Part shown: one piece after another, positions 26,093 through 35,169 of the stretch
How the letters are laid out: each line of letters starts with the position of its first letter
How positions within the stretch are numbered: position 1 is the first letter of the stretch
NCBI RefSeq assembly: GCF_012974865.1
Contig: NZ_CP043633.1
Span: 62,001 to 126,000, forward strand
DNA length: 64,000 nucleotides
Direction: 5' to 3'
Source of the DNA: Nonlabens sp. Ci31
GTDB taxonomy: Bacteria > Bacteroidota > Bacteroidia > Flavobacteriales > Flavobacteriaceae
The notes under the pieces: generated by a model
Seen by the model: the letters and a program-made list of their open reading frames with translations, nothing else
Databases searched by the model: none
What the model was told of the DNA's origin: nothing
Translations under genes and position numbers: made by a program

Positions 26093-27510
26093 TAGTTCAT
26101 TATTTGATCAATCCCATCCCAGATACGCTCACTCGCCTTTTCTGGCTGTTCGGGTTTGTTGACGATTCCATACCATTTTTTAGTGACCGGAACTGGATTT
26201 AATTCCCCGTCTAAGAGGCCTTTGATCCCATCATATAGTTCTTCTTTACGCATTGCCCAAGTTACTGACGTATCATAGTCTGGCATAGAACGGAAATGAA
26301 CGTATTTGTAATTCTGACCTATGTCACGAATTCCTTTTTGAAGCTGTGGCTGTTCATAGTTAGGATAGATCGTAGGCTTGTCATGAATGACAAAATCAAA
26401 TACCATACTGGAGCAAATGTTTACTACGAGTTCGCTGTGGTAACAGGTATTTACGAGTAAGGCAAAATCTTCTTTAGTGGGCATGACTTGATTCCATTGT
26501 TCCCCCATAGGTTTCCATAAAGGATCTATGGGAGTAATGACGTCTTTGTACTTTTCTAAAACAGCATCGTATCTTCCAGAGAAATCAATAGGTACTTTTC
26601 TATAAATAATAGCTAGATCACGACCTTCTTCCCGCAGTTGGCGCACTGCGATAGCTGTATCTTCCAAATAATACTGATCTAATGGTGAAGTTGTTTTATC
26701 ATCTCCTGAAAAACAGAGGTACTTGGTTTTGGCATCTAAGCCATGAGTTTTACAAAACTGCTTTCGCGAAAGCAAGATAGAAGCATCATAATGAGGCTCA
26801 AATTGAGGAGTGCCAGTGACTATTATCTGTGCTGCTTTTGTTTTGGGATAATACTCCAGTAACTGAGATTTCATTAACTCCGACCAAACAAAATAATAAT
26901 CCGTCTCCACGGTAGTCATTCCTTTAGGCAAATTGTCCCAACTGTAGATCCAGCAAGCCGTTTTGATGCCTAAATCTTGTGCCGCAAGAAGAGGAGCTAT
27001 GGCTTGAGTTGCCCGTTGGGTCGTACAAAAAACCAAATCAGGTTGGTGTGCTACCAATTGGGCTTTCAGTTCTTGATAACGCGCTGTAGAGCGCTCTGCA
27101 GCATTCATTTGATCCATCAATTTTTGCCATCCTTTTGGGGTAGCACTAAAGGTTTCATGGAATCTTACAAAGGCACTTTTTAATATGCTTTTTAAATTAT
27201 TCCACCGCAACGGAAATCTATAGGTGGGGTATACTTGATCTTGTGTACGCTTTCGCGAAAGCGCTAACTCCACCCTTTTACGAGCATGACTTAATACTGC
27301 TGTTTTGGAATGTATTTTTGTGCTTTCTATCTTTAATTCTGGATAGCCCAATTCTTCCTTAAGAGGAAAAATAGTATTGTTCCAGTAGGTGATATCAAAG
27401 CCTTTGTGCTCCCCTATTTCTTTAAATTGGGTAAACGCAAAATTGCGCAGCCCTACTCCGTCAGGGAACAGTATAAATACTTTCTTTTTTGAATTACTTG
27501 TTTTTATCAC
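26092..27510 (-). CDS. GT-B-like polysaccharide glycosyltransferase, family uncertain
   Basis: A 472-residue cytosolic protein. It has an N-terminal Rossmann-like start (KKVFILFPDGVGLRNFAF) and a C-terminal half resembling CDP-glycerol or capsule-type transferases (IVTGTPQFEPH; LVVNICSSMVFDFVIHDKP; IYPNYEQP). No GT4 E-x7-E motif is present. Two perfect copies of the 14-bp palindrome lie inside the gene and encode ALSRKR (about 83-88) and LLSRKQ (about 246-251). It is the first gene after a 120-bp gap downstream of the NeuB-type gene, and the function is inferred from context. Confidence 0.7.
   Translation of the reverse strand: MIKTSNSKKKVFILFPDGVGLRNFAFTQFKEIGEHKGFDITYWNNTIFPLKEELGYPELKIESTKIHSKTAVLSHARKRVELALSRKRTQDQVYPTYRFPLRWNNLKSILKSAFVRFHETFSATPKGWQKLMDQMNAAERSTARYQELKAQLVAHQPDLVFCTTQRATQAIAPLLAAQDLGIKTACWIYSWDNLPKGMTTVETDYYFVWSELMKSQLLEYYPKTKAAQIIVTGTPQFEPHYDASILLSRKQFCKTHGLDAKTKYLCFSGDDKTTSPLDQYYLEDTAIAVRQLREEGRDLAIIYRKVPIDFSGRYDAVLEKYKDVITPIDPLWKPMGEQWNQVMPTKEDFALLVNTCYHSELVVNICSSMVFDFVIHDKPTIYPNYEQPQLQKGIRDIGQNYKYVHFRSMPDYDTSVTWAMRKEELYDGIKGLLDGELNPVPVTKKWYGIVNKPEQPEKASERIWDGIDQIMN
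26760..26773. repeat. GCTTTCGCGAAAGC palindrome inside the gene at 26092
   Basis: Perfect copy, in frame, encoding L-S-R-K. Second copy in the same gene at 27249. Confidence 0.9.
27249..27262. repeat. GCTTTCGCGAAAGC palindrome inside the gene at 26092
   Basis: Perfect copy, encoding L-S-R-K in the same reading phase as the 26760 copy. Confidence 0.9.
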
Positions 27511-27630
27511 TTTCTACTTTTTTGAAAAAATTAAATTCCAAAACTTAACAACACCCATCCCAAGCATTCACTTCGACAAGGTCAATGCAGCGCATCAAGA
27601 GAAGGAGTGTTATTTTGGTTTTAATTTTAT

Positions 27631-28506
27631 CTAATCCTTGCGGTACTTTAACTTATCGCGCTGTACTTGCTCAATAGGTAGGATATCAGTCGCCTTATAA
27701 TCTAAGGCTTGGTGCACTGCTTTTAAATCGCGAGCTAATTTTCTCATTCCGGCCGGCTCTAATGAGGCACTGTGGTCCGTTCCTTTCCAAGTGCGATCTA
27801 ATGTGTAATGACGTTCTACCACGTTTGCTCCAAGCGTATAAGCAGCTACATCTGCCGCTATTCCTAAATGGTGACCTGAAAAACCTATGGTCTTTACCCG
27901 ATTGCCATACTTTTTAATCATGGTTGTAATGTCCAGCAAACACACGTCTGGAAATGGTACTGGATACCCAGAAGTACAGTTGTACAATACCAAATCTTTG
28001 GCACGCTGGTGTTTTTCAAAAAACTGAACCAGTTCTTCCATCTCTTCTTTGGTAGTCATTCCTGTAGAACAGTGAATTTCACCTTTGTAATTTTCACACA
28101 ACCAGCCTAGCATCTCGTAATGATTGTTACAGGCACTTGGTATTTTGATGAATTCTGGATTCAAACTTGCAATTTCTTTAGCACTGGTCGTATCCCAAAC
28201 ACTAGTAGAATAAGTAATCCCTACTTCTTCACAATAAGCTTTTAACTCGGCATGTTGCTTTAGGTCAAATTCTAAGAACTCTCGATGTGCTCCATAAGTG
28301 TCTCCATAAGAATTCACAGGATTAGGGTGAGGTGCGTTGTACTGATCTTCTGTAAGAAATTCTTTGTTATGGCGCTTTTGAAACTTTACTGCGTCTACTT
28401 TACAGAAGATAGCAGCTACTTTAATCAATTCTTTAGCGATTTCCATATCGCCTTTATGGTTTCCACCTATTTCTGCGATGGTATAAGGTGCTTTATAATG
28501 TGTCAT
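27631..28506 (-). CDS. NeuB-family nonulosonate (sialic acid-type) synthase lacking the SAF domain
   Basis: Condenses phosphoenolpyruvate with a hexose-type acceptor to make a nine-carbon 2-keto sugar acid. The TIM-barrel core is complete: YTIAEIGGNHKGD, DAVKFQKR, FIKIPSACNNHY, HCSTGMTTKEEM, and VVERHYTLDRTWKGTDHSASLEP. The 291-residue chain stops after the barrel, so the C-terminal SAF (antifreeze-like) domain of typical sialic acid synthases is absent. The acceptor (ManNAc, mannose 6-phosphate or other) cannot be read from the sequence. It overlaps the upstream synthetase-phosphatase gene by 14 bp. Confidence 0.87.
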   Translation of the reverse strand: MTHYKAPYTIAEIGGNHKGDMEIAKELIKVAAIFCKVDAVKFQKRHNKEFLTEDQYNAPHPNPVNSYGDTYGAHREFLEFDLKQHAELKAYCEEVGITYSTSVWDTTSAKEIASLNPEFIKIPSACNNHYEMLGWLCENYKGEIHCSTGMTTKEEMEELVQFFEKHQRAKDLVLYNCTSGYPVPFPDVCLLDITTMIKKYGNRVKTIGFSGHHLGIAADVAAYTLGANVVERHYTLDRTWKGTDHSASLEPAGMRKLARDLKAVHQALDYKATDILPIEQVQRDKLKYRKD

Positions 28507-29662
28507 AACGATTGTTGTATTTTATGATAAATTCTGTCGCCTCTCGAATAGCTCCTTCGGCGCTCTTGTTTTGCAGCAGTACATCTGCGTGATTTTTTAT
28601 AGGTTGCGTAGCATTTGCTGGGGTAAATGACCAACCCGCAGCACACATATTGGCCAGGTCGTTCACATCATCACCCATATAAGCGATTTGCGAAAAGGAC
28701 AGGTTATTTTCCGTTACAATTCTTGAAAGCAAGCTGTACTTGTCTTTGACTCCTAGAAATACCTTGTCAATTTTTAATTTCTTCATTCGGCTAGCAACAA
28801 TCTGCGAGTCCTCTGAAGTCATGACCATCACTTCTACTCCATACTGACGTAGGATCTCTAAACCCATACCGTCCCGCATGTCAAATTTTTTCATCATCTC
28901 CCCATCGGCACCGTAATAAATACAGCCGTCTGTAAATACCCCATCTACATCGAGGATCAGGTGGGTAATGCGCTCACTTTGTTTCTTTGATTTCAATCGG
29001 GCAGCGAGTAATTCTTCCACAATTTTCCAATCGGTTAAGGAGTCGATCTCGGTAAGACTGTCCTCTGACATGGTGATCGTAGCTATATTACCGCTTATTC
29101 TATTTTTGCTTTCGCGTAAAGCGGAATGAGTAGTTACATAACAGGCACCGTTTTCTATAAGCAGGCCTTCAAAATCTTGCCTTCTAGGCCGATTAAAAAT
29201 ATCATAATTCTTAGGAGTACCGTCTGCGTGCCAAGTAAAACGATGCGAATTTACTACTGTCAATGCGCTGTCATAATTCTTGCCATGGGCAACAGCTTCC
29301 ATACAGGTATTGATATCCACTGCAGTCGTGAAGGGGGAAGTGGCTTGTAACAAACAGAATAAGTCGAATTTTGAGGTCAGCCCATCTATAAATTCCAGGA
29401 TACTGGTTTCGGTACTGGCGGTATCTGTGGCACTAGAAGCGCTTCTTTTTACCCCAATTACTTTATCCGTCCAGTGGTATTCTTTTTCTATAAACGAAAG
29501 AATATCTAAATCATCTGTAAATACATACACCTCATCGAGATGAGAAGCTATGGCCTCTCCTAGGACCCAACAAAAAAGAGGTCTTCCTAAAAGCTTTTTC
29601 TTGTTTTTTCCGGGTATACCTTTGGAGCCTGCACGTAATGGGATAAATCCTATGGATTTCAT
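28493..29662 (-). CDS. CMP-nonulosonate synthetase fused to a HAD (KdsC-type) phosphatase
   Basis: A two-domain enzyme of 389 residues. Residues 1-220 are an acylneuraminate cytidylyltransferase: IPLRAGSKGIPGKNKKKLLG binds CTP, and CLLQATSPF and IENGACYVT are typical. Residues 230-389 are a HAD phosphatase: ILDVDGVFTDG holds the nucleophile Asp, TSEDSQIVASR motif II, and IAYMGDDVNDLANM motif IV. Together with NeuB it could dephosphorylate a 9-phosphate product and activate the sugar with CMP. The layout matches animal CMAS. A degenerate palindrome (29108-29122) lies inside. Confidence 0.88.
   Translation of the reverse strand: MKSIGFIPLRAGSKGIPGKNKKKLLGRPLFCWVLGEAIASHLDEVYVFTDDLDILSFIEKEYHWTDKVIGVKRSASSATDTASTETSILEFIDGLTSKFDLFCLLQATSPFTTAVDINTCMEAVAHGKNYDSALTVVNSHRFTWHADGTPKNYDIFNRPRRQDFEGLLIENGACYVTTHSALRESKNRISGNIATITMSEDSLTEIDSLTDWKIVEELLAARLKSKKQSERITHLILDVDGVFTDGCIYYGADGEMMKKFDMRDGMGLEILRQYGVEVMVMTSEDSQIVASRMKKLKIDKVFLGVKDKYSLLSRIVTENNLSFSQIAYMGDDVNDLANMCAAGWSFTPANATQPIKNHADVLLQNKSAEGAIREATEFIIKYNNRYDTL
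29108..29122. repeat. Variant palindrome GCTTTCGCGTAAAGC
   Basis: One-base insertion relative to the 14-bp consensus, inside the CMP-synthetase domain. Confidence 0.6.
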
Positions 29663-29679
29663 GGTTTTAAAGTTGTGGT

Positions 29680-29687
29680 CAAATTTA
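29680..29687 (-). promoter_or_regulatory. Possible -7 box TAAATTTG before the CMP-synthetase gene
   Basis: Matches TAnnTTTG on the minus strand, 17 bp ahead of the start codon, in the 54-bp gap after the upstream glycosyltransferase. It could be an internal promoter for the nonulosonate genes. No -33 element seen. Confidence 0.3.
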
Positions 29688-29716
29688 AGTAATCAAGGGG
29701 AGAACTTTTTAAAATA

Positions 29717-30844
29717 TTAACTTTTAATCGAGCTATAAAGATTTACTACTTTTGTACGTATCACATCTCTGGAAAGTAATGGAGCCATATGAATGGTATT
29801 GTAAGCTGTCGCATTTTTTAGAAGGCCAGGATTTGTAATAGCCTTTAAAATAACTTCTTGAATATGCGACACCTCCTCACAATCTTCAATAAGCAATCCG
29901 TTCTCTCCATTTTTTATAAGCTCGGCTGAAGCCCCTCCAGGATTGGACTGTATGGGAAAAGCTCCTGCACAAATGGCTTCAAGCAAGGTATTAGGCATTC
30001 CATCGCTATTGGAATTTCCTATATAAATCAAACTACTGCAAAAAAGTTGGATCAGTTCCTTATGTTCCATAAGTCCTTTAATAGTCAAATGCGGTATGCT
30101 TCCCTTTTGAAATTGGGAGACGGCATCATTTTCGACTCCAAAAACGACTACTTCATAATTGGTGAGTTGATCAGAAAGCTGTTCCAAAGCTTTTAGTACC
30201 GAAACTGCTCTACCCGATCTATTTTCATTGCCTTTTACGGCTATAATCCTGCGATCTTTAAAAGGGATCTTATACGTATCAAAGAGTTCTAAATCAAAAC
30301 CACCACCACCAGGGAAAACACCTAAATGAGTTCCAGTAAAACCTAATTCAGAAGCAATTTCTTGATCTCTTTTACAATCTGCAAACATGTAATTGACTCG
30401 GGGCAAGACTTCTTTGATATCTTTTAGGTAGGAAGCTTTATTCCTAAAGTAAAATAAATCACTACCCCAGGAAGAATAGATCCACGGGATGTTGTTTTGT
30501 AATAGGACCGGTAAAATGGGTGTACAGCTCAAGTATAAAGCAAAAGAATGTATGGCGTCGGGTTGGATTTCTTGTACCGCTTTTGCAAAAGCGTCTTCTA
30601 TTTTATTATCATATTTACGCACGAGAATTGTGTATAATTTGGGCCACCTGTTTTTAATAAACGTACGACCGCGTTTTTTTAAAAAGCCTTTTTTCCAACC
30701 GGTAATTTGAGTCATCCAGCTTATAGAAGGCGCATATCCTTGGTCGAGTATATCAAACCAATAGACTTCGTGACCACTTTCTCGCAATTGGTCAGACCAG
30801 CGGCGGAAGTGTATGGAGTTAATAGATACAAGTAGGATTTTCAT
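29717..30844 (-). CDS. GT4-type glycosyltransferase
   Basis: GT-B enzyme of 375 residues. N-terminus MKILLVSINSIHFRRWSDQL. The C-terminal domain has RRIIAVKGNENRSGRAVSVL and the E-x7-E equivalent DGMPNTLLEAI, with Asp in place of the first Glu. Residues about 85-89 (AFAKA) come from GCTTTTGCAAAAGC, an AT-shifted but still perfect palindrome of the same family. It lies upstream of the nonulosonate genes in the operon. Confidence 0.87.
   Translation of the reverse strand: MKILLVSINSIHFRRWSDQLRESGHEVYWFDILDQGYAPSISWMTQITGWKKGFLKKRGRTFIKNRWPKLYTILVRKYDNKIEDAFAKAVQEIQPDAIHSFALYLSCTPILPVLLQNNIPWIYSSWGSDLFYFRNKASYLKDIKEVLPRVNYMFADCKRDQEIASELGFTGTHLGVFPGGGGFDLELFDTYKIPFKDRRIIAVKGNENRSGRAVSVLKALEQLSDQLTNYEVVVFGVENDAVSQFQKGSIPHLTIKGLMEHKELIQLFCSSLIYIGNSNSDGMPNTLLEAICAGAFPIQSNPGGASAELIKNGENGLLIEDCEEVSHIQEVILKAITNPGLLKNATAYNTIHMAPLLSRDVIRTKVVNLYSSIKS
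30579..30592. repeat. Variant palindrome GCTTTTGCAAAAGC
   Basis: Two compensating changes keep the inverted symmetry and the encoded AFAKA, as in prmA and kdsD. Confidence 0.6.
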
Positions 30845-30849
30845 AATTG

Positions 30850-31776
30850 CTAAAGCTGTTTCTTAAGCGAATATAGGTAATGCCTGAGCATTTTAATTGA
30901 TGGTTTTAAAGCCATTAACATTAATAAAACCAAAAATCCGCTACCCAATTTTTGCTCATTATTAAGAGCTAATAATTGTTTTAACTTTTGATGTCGCCAG
31001 CCTGAATAAAGCTCTTTAGCAATGGGTTTCATTAATTTTTCAGTTGCCAAAAAATCAAGTATGCGTGCATTATTTTTAAATACAGAAGACAAGTTTTTGC
31101 GCATTTTAAAACTCACTCCTGACTGTAGTCTATAAGCAGCTGTAACTTCTGGTAGAATACAAGCCATTGCTTCATATTTTTGAAGTGACATAAGATATAA
31201 TGGCCAATCTCCATAGGGTATGGTGTGGAACCAATGAGGTAAATTTTGTAGTTCTAAATAATTTCTAAAAACAGCAGTAGGTGCACTAATCTTATTATCC
31301 TCGATGAGCTCTTCCAAGGATATCTCTTGGAAATCCATATTGACCTTTTCAGAAATCTCACCGTTTTTCAAAACTAACTGTACTCCAGTTCCTACAAGAG
31401 CGTACTTATGATTTTCTTCTAGAAAATTCACTTGCTTCTGTAACTTTAATGAATCCAGCCAATAGTCATCTCCATCACATATGGCTATATATTTCCCTTT
31501 TAATCGTGTCGCTGTTTTTACAAAATTCCCCATCAAGCCTAAATTATTGCAATGCCTGTGGTATTCGATTTTCTCTGGAAATCTAGAAGCATATTCACTA
31601 CATATAAGTGAGGTATTATCTTCACTAGCGTCATCACCTATTATAATCTTATATGAGAAATCAGTCTCTTGAGACAGTATAGATTCTAGAGTTTGAGATA
31701 TATATTGCTCTTGATTGTAAGTAAGTAAAAAGATACTTACTGTGCAGTTTGTGATGAGTTGTTGCGTATCTGACAT
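30850..31776 (-). CDS. GT2-type glycosyltransferase
   Basis: GT-A enzyme of 308 residues. VSIFLLTYNQEQYISQTLESIL starts the nucleotide-binding fold, IIGDDASEDNT follows, and the metal-binding motif is ICDGDDYWLD near residue 99. The C-terminus is basic and hydrophobic. It ends 5 bp before the next gene and abuts its upstream neighbour directly. Confidence 0.88.
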   Translation of the reverse strand: MSDTQQLITNCTVSIFLLTYNQEQYISQTLESILSQETDFSYKIIIGDDASEDNTSLICSEYASRFPEKIEYHRHCNNLGLMGNFVKTATRLKGKYIAICDGDDYWLDSLKLQKQVNFLEENHKYALVGTGVQLVLKNGEISEKVNMDFQEISLEELIEDNKISAPTAVFRNYLELQNLPHWFHTIPYGDWPLYLMSLQKYEAMACILPEVTAAYRLQSGVSFKMRKNLSSVFKNNARILDFLATEKLMKPIAKELYSGWRHQKLKQLLALNNEQKLGSGFLVLLMLMALKPSIKMLRHYLYSLKKQL

Positions 31777-32862
31777 CTATGAACCCAATTTAATACGGAA
31801 AATTATTAGTGATGCAGTACGATCATAACTATAAGAATATGCACAACTGTGATGATTCAGTATAAGCGCTTCTAGCAGGGTTTCATTTGCTCTATCTAAG
31901 GAAATAAAACGTAGTGTTTTTTTACCTAAGCCTTCTTTTACTAATTTTTTTAAAGATTTAGATTCGGGATGTTTTTTGATTTGCACTTCTACAACATTCT
32001 CTGAATCCATTCCTATTAAAGCATTTACCAGTGCCTGCACATCGTGCTCTGTAGCATATCGTTTTAAACGAAGTGTCGGCTCACTTAATTTATCATACAC
32101 TTTATTATTACAGGTTTTTCCCCATGAGCCATTGCCATTTGCCTTTATTTTTTTTGATTCTTGAGTAAGTAATAAATAAGATTGATTGATGCGTTCTAGA
32201 TAGGGATGGAAAGGTGACGTACTTTCTTTAGTACGATAAGATTTTGCGTGCCACTGATGTTTGAAGAGAATTTCGCTTTCGCAAAAGCGAACTATATAGC
32301 CAGCATTCTTCAATCTCACATGAACATCAGTATCCTCACTGCCCCAACCATGATAAAACTCATCAAAACCGTTGATAAATTTTAAATGCGCTGAAGGGAA
32401 AACGGTGATTCCAGTTGCCTCATTATTGGTTTGGAATTTTATTGCATAATCTTCAAAGGATTTATCAAGCGTACTTTCTTCCTGAGTCATCACGCCCACT
32501 GAGAAGTAAATTGATTCTTTTTGTGAGAAGGATTCTATTTGATTTGCAAGAAACTGTGAATGCCATATCATGTCCATATCAGACACCATAAAATGGGTGG
32601 TTGCACAAGATTGTAGCACTATGTTAATGCATCTAGACTTATTCCATAGTTGCTCTTGTGTAGGGCATAGTATTAATTCTACTTGATCAAATGATTTCAC
32701 TAACAGTTCTAACTGCACTTGATAAGATAACACACTACCATAATCTACTATCACTAATCGTATTGCATCATTAAGTTGTGATACTATAGACCCCAAACTG
32801 CGCTTTACAATTTCAAGATCACGATTGCGATTAGGTATTACTATAGTAAGGCTATTAGACAT
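31777..32862 (-). CDS. GT2-like glycosyltransferase
   Basis: A 361-residue protein with a GT-A fold. It opens with LTIVIPNRNRDLEIVKRSLGSIV, has a DxD-type SDMDMIWH near 96, and GWGSEDTDVHVRLKNAGY near 174, which resembles the galactosyltransferase-type acceptor side. The C-terminal 120 residues are less typical and may be a separate small domain. A degenerate palindrome at 32275-32288 encodes FCES. First gene after a 328-bp gap in the operon. Confidence 0.8.
   Translation of the reverse strand: MSNSLTIVIPNRNRDLEIVKRSLGSIVSQLNDAIRLVIVDYGSVLSYQVQLELLVKSFDQVELILCPTQEQLWNKSRCINIVLQSCATTHFMVSDMDMIWHSQFLANQIESFSQKESIYFSVGVMTQEESTLDKSFEDYAIKFQTNNEATGITVFPSAHLKFINGFDEFYHGWGSEDTDVHVRLKNAGYIVRFCESEILFKHQWHAKSYRTKESTSPFHPYLERINQSYLLLTQESKKIKANGNGSWGKTCNNKVYDKLSEPTLRLKRYATEHDVQALVNALIGMDSENVVEVQIKKHPESKSLKKLVKEGLGKKTLRFISLDRANETLLEALILNHHSCAYSYSYDRTASLIIFRIKLGS
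32275..32288. repeat. Variant palindrome GCTTTCGCAAAAGC
   Basis: One mismatch to the consensus, inside a GT2-like gene. Confidence 0.6.
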
Positions 32863-33190
32863 AGATTAAGTTAGTTCACGTTTTCAAAATGCTGTAAGGT
32901 AATAAAGCTATTTTTATTTATAACGTAATGCTCGTTTTCTTAAAATAGATTCTGATATTTTCACTCCGCATTAAACTCAGATAGATCAAATAGTCGCTTA
33001 TAGTAAAGAAACCACTCTGTCCTATGGCTTAGAAACTGAACTTATTATTAATAAGTTCGGGAAGCCATTCTTGTTTTTCTCGTACTGCTTTAGGAGCAAA
33101 TATAGGAGTAATAACAATAAAAATCGATAACAGAAATCTTAGGAATTCAACCTTATTGTTGCGTGCAACCATCACCATATTTTAAATTAA
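32863..33190. other. Spacer inside the polysaccharide locus
   Basis: No gene, RNA or clear hairpin recognised in about 330 bp. It is one of the few non-overlapping gaps in the locus, so an internal promoter is possible, but I see no clear box. Confidence 0.35.
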
Positions 33191-34294
33191 TTAGTCAACC
33201 TTTCTCGTTCCGCGCAATACTTCCTTAGTGGTGCTAAGGTATTTATCACCCCATTTACTGCATGGCTCTAGGTGATTGCCTTCTGCCCATTCATTCCAAG
33301 CATTTATAAACAAAAAAGATTCTGGATTTTCATTCCAAGGATAATTGTCTACTATATGTGATAACCATTCTCCATACTTTTCAGGCGTACTGTTGTGAAG
33401 TAGAAAGTAATTTACTTTTCTCCTAGCTGTATTATCCCACCCTGGAGTGATGCTGGGATACGTATTTGGCATAAATGGTATTTCCTGTTGTAACTTGGCA
33501 AAGTCTCCATAATCATATATGGGTTTTGAAAAATCCTTATAAGGAAAACCTAGCTTTTTTAGATAGAGATTGTAATAGTTTTTAAAGCGAGTATAACCAT
33601 AAGGTAATGGACGTTTATCAAATCTAGGTTGAAAATCAAATGCGAAATCAAATATAGATTCACTTACATTAGGGTGGTCATCAAACCTACCAGCAAATCC
33701 TAAATACATATCAGGAAAACCATGCTCCTTAACTATTTCACGCCATAAGGCAGCTGTTGCTCTCATGTCTGGAAATAATTTAGGACGATATATTATGAAG
33801 ACAGGTTTACCGTTTACCTTTATATATCTAGAGTCTTTAAAGTAAGTAATCAATTCTTTTATATGGTTGGCATCATCTTCTAACGAATAGTCTTGATTTA
33901 ATAACACATCATTTTCACCACCATCCCATACTCTTGTCCAGTTTTCGTTTGCCCAACAAAGCATAAACGGCAAATCTTCTTTATCATTTTTTAGTTTTGC
34001 TTCTACTGGTTTTTCAAGAATCCGTTTACCGTTGAACCAATAATGGTAATAACAAAATCCATGGATGCCATTTGCTTTTGCTAATTGTTCTTGAGCTATT
34101 CTAGATTCTTCTAATCTTAAATCATAAAAACCTAGATCTGCTGGAAGATGAGGTTGGTAATGACCTTTGAATAATGGCTTTGCTTTACTTACATTGGTCC
34201 ATTCTGTAAAACCTTTTCCCCACCATTTATCATTCTCAGGTATTGGGTGAAATTGAGGCAAGTGAATTGCAATAGCTTTTATGGATTCAGACAT
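33191..34294 (-). CDS. WbsX-family protein (GH99-like fold) of polysaccharide loci
   Basis: A 367-residue protein matching the WbsX-like family of O-antigen and capsule loci. It starts AIAIHLPQFHPIPENDKWWG and has GFTEWTNVSKAKPLFKGHYQPHLP. FCYYHYWFNGKRILEKP and LPFMLCWANENWTRVWDG come next, and WNEWAEGNHLEP lies near the end. The family is annotated as glycosyltransferase but its fold resembles endo-alpha-mannosidase-type GH99, and the activity of most members is undefined. No signal peptide, so it probably acts in the cytosol during assembly. Confidence 0.88.
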   Translation of the reverse strand: MSESIKAIAIHLPQFHPIPENDKWWGKGFTEWTNVSKAKPLFKGHYQPHLPADLGFYDLRLEESRIAQEQLAKANGIHGFCYYHYWFNGKRILEKPVEAKLKNDKEDLPFMLCWANENWTRVWDGGENDVLLNQDYSLEDDANHIKELITYFKDSRYIKVNGKPVFIIYRPKLFPDMRATAALWREIVKEHGFPDMYLGFAGRFDDHPNVSESIFDFAFDFQPRFDKRPLPYGYTRFKNYYNLYLKKLGFPYKDFSKPIYDYGDFAKLQQEIPFMPNTYPSITPGWDNTARRKVNYFLLHNSTPEKYGEWLSHIVDNYPWNENPESFLFINAWNEWAEGNHLEPCSKWGDKYLSTTKEVLRGTRKVD

Positions 34295-34308
34295 TCTTTG
34301 AAATTACT

Positions 34309-35169
34309 TTAATTCTTAAAAATTAGTTTTATTCTTCGATAGAATCTTCTAGATAATTTAATAAAAGTAGAGGATTTACCTATTTTTTTTATTTGTTTAT
34401 GCTTCTTCTGCGCTAATTTGGCATATTCTACTTCATTTAAATCAAGAAAAAATGCCCTTAACTTTAATGCAGCATTCAAAAATCCAACTCTCATTTTAAG
34501 ATAATCGATCGTCATTGATTTGCTATGGATTCTATAAAACGCCAAAATATCTTTTCTATTTATCACACGATTTGAGAAGTAAAATAATTGAACCCAAAAA
34601 ACCCAGTCTTCATGATTTTCAAGTTGTTCATCAAAGGTTAAATGATGCTCTACCAATAACTTCTTGTCAAATAAAACGGTGTGACATGGTATTGATTTTC
34701 TATTTTCCCAATCTAGAATTAACTCTGATTTATAATTTGATTCATCAAGAAAAGGAGAGAGATACCGATGTGGCACAAAATCTTGGCTAGTATCATCAAA
34801 CGGAAAATAATCTGAAATACTGATAGAACTATGCTTTAAATCTTGAACTTGTAATTCAAGTTTATCGTGTCTAATCAAATCATCTGAATCTAAAAATTGA
34901 ATAAAGTCACCTTGGCTTTTTCGTAAACCATAATTACGAGCGCTACTCAAACCGCCATTCTCTTTATAAAAATATTTAAATCTAGTATCTAAAGCACACC
35001 ACTCTTGTGCTATTTTTTTACTAATATCTGTACTTCCATCATCTATAATTAAACATTCCCAACGTGTATATGTCTGACAGAAAACAGACCTTAAAGTCTG
35101 ACTCAAGAAAGGCCCCTGGTTATAACATGGAATAATAATAGAAACAATTTTTAGTTGATTATTAGTCAA
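34309..35169 (-). CDS. GT2-type glycosyltransferase
   Basis: GT-A enzyme of 286 residues. VSIIIPCYNQGPFLSQTLRSVF, LIIDDGSTD and the DxD-type FLDSDDLIRHDKLE (about 93-98) are present. ENHEDWVFWVQLFYFSN near residue 185 holds the probable catalytic base region. A basic C-terminus (FYRRIKLIFKN) suggests membrane association. It overlaps the next gene downstream by 4 bp. Confidence 0.88.
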   Translation of the reverse strand: MTNNQLKIVSIIIPCYNQGPFLSQTLRSVFCQTYTRWECLIIDDGSTDISKKIAQEWCALDTRFKYFYKENGGLSSARNYGLRKSQGDFIQFLDSDDLIRHDKLELQVQDLKHSSISISDYFPFDDTSQDFVPHRYLSPFLDESNYKSELILDWENRKSIPCHTVLFDKKLLVEHHLTFDEQLENHEDWVFWVQLFYFSNRVINRKDILAFYRIHSKSMTIDYLKMRVGFLNAALKLRAFFLDLNEVEYAKLAQKKHKQIKKIGKSSTFIKLSRRFYRRIKLIFKN

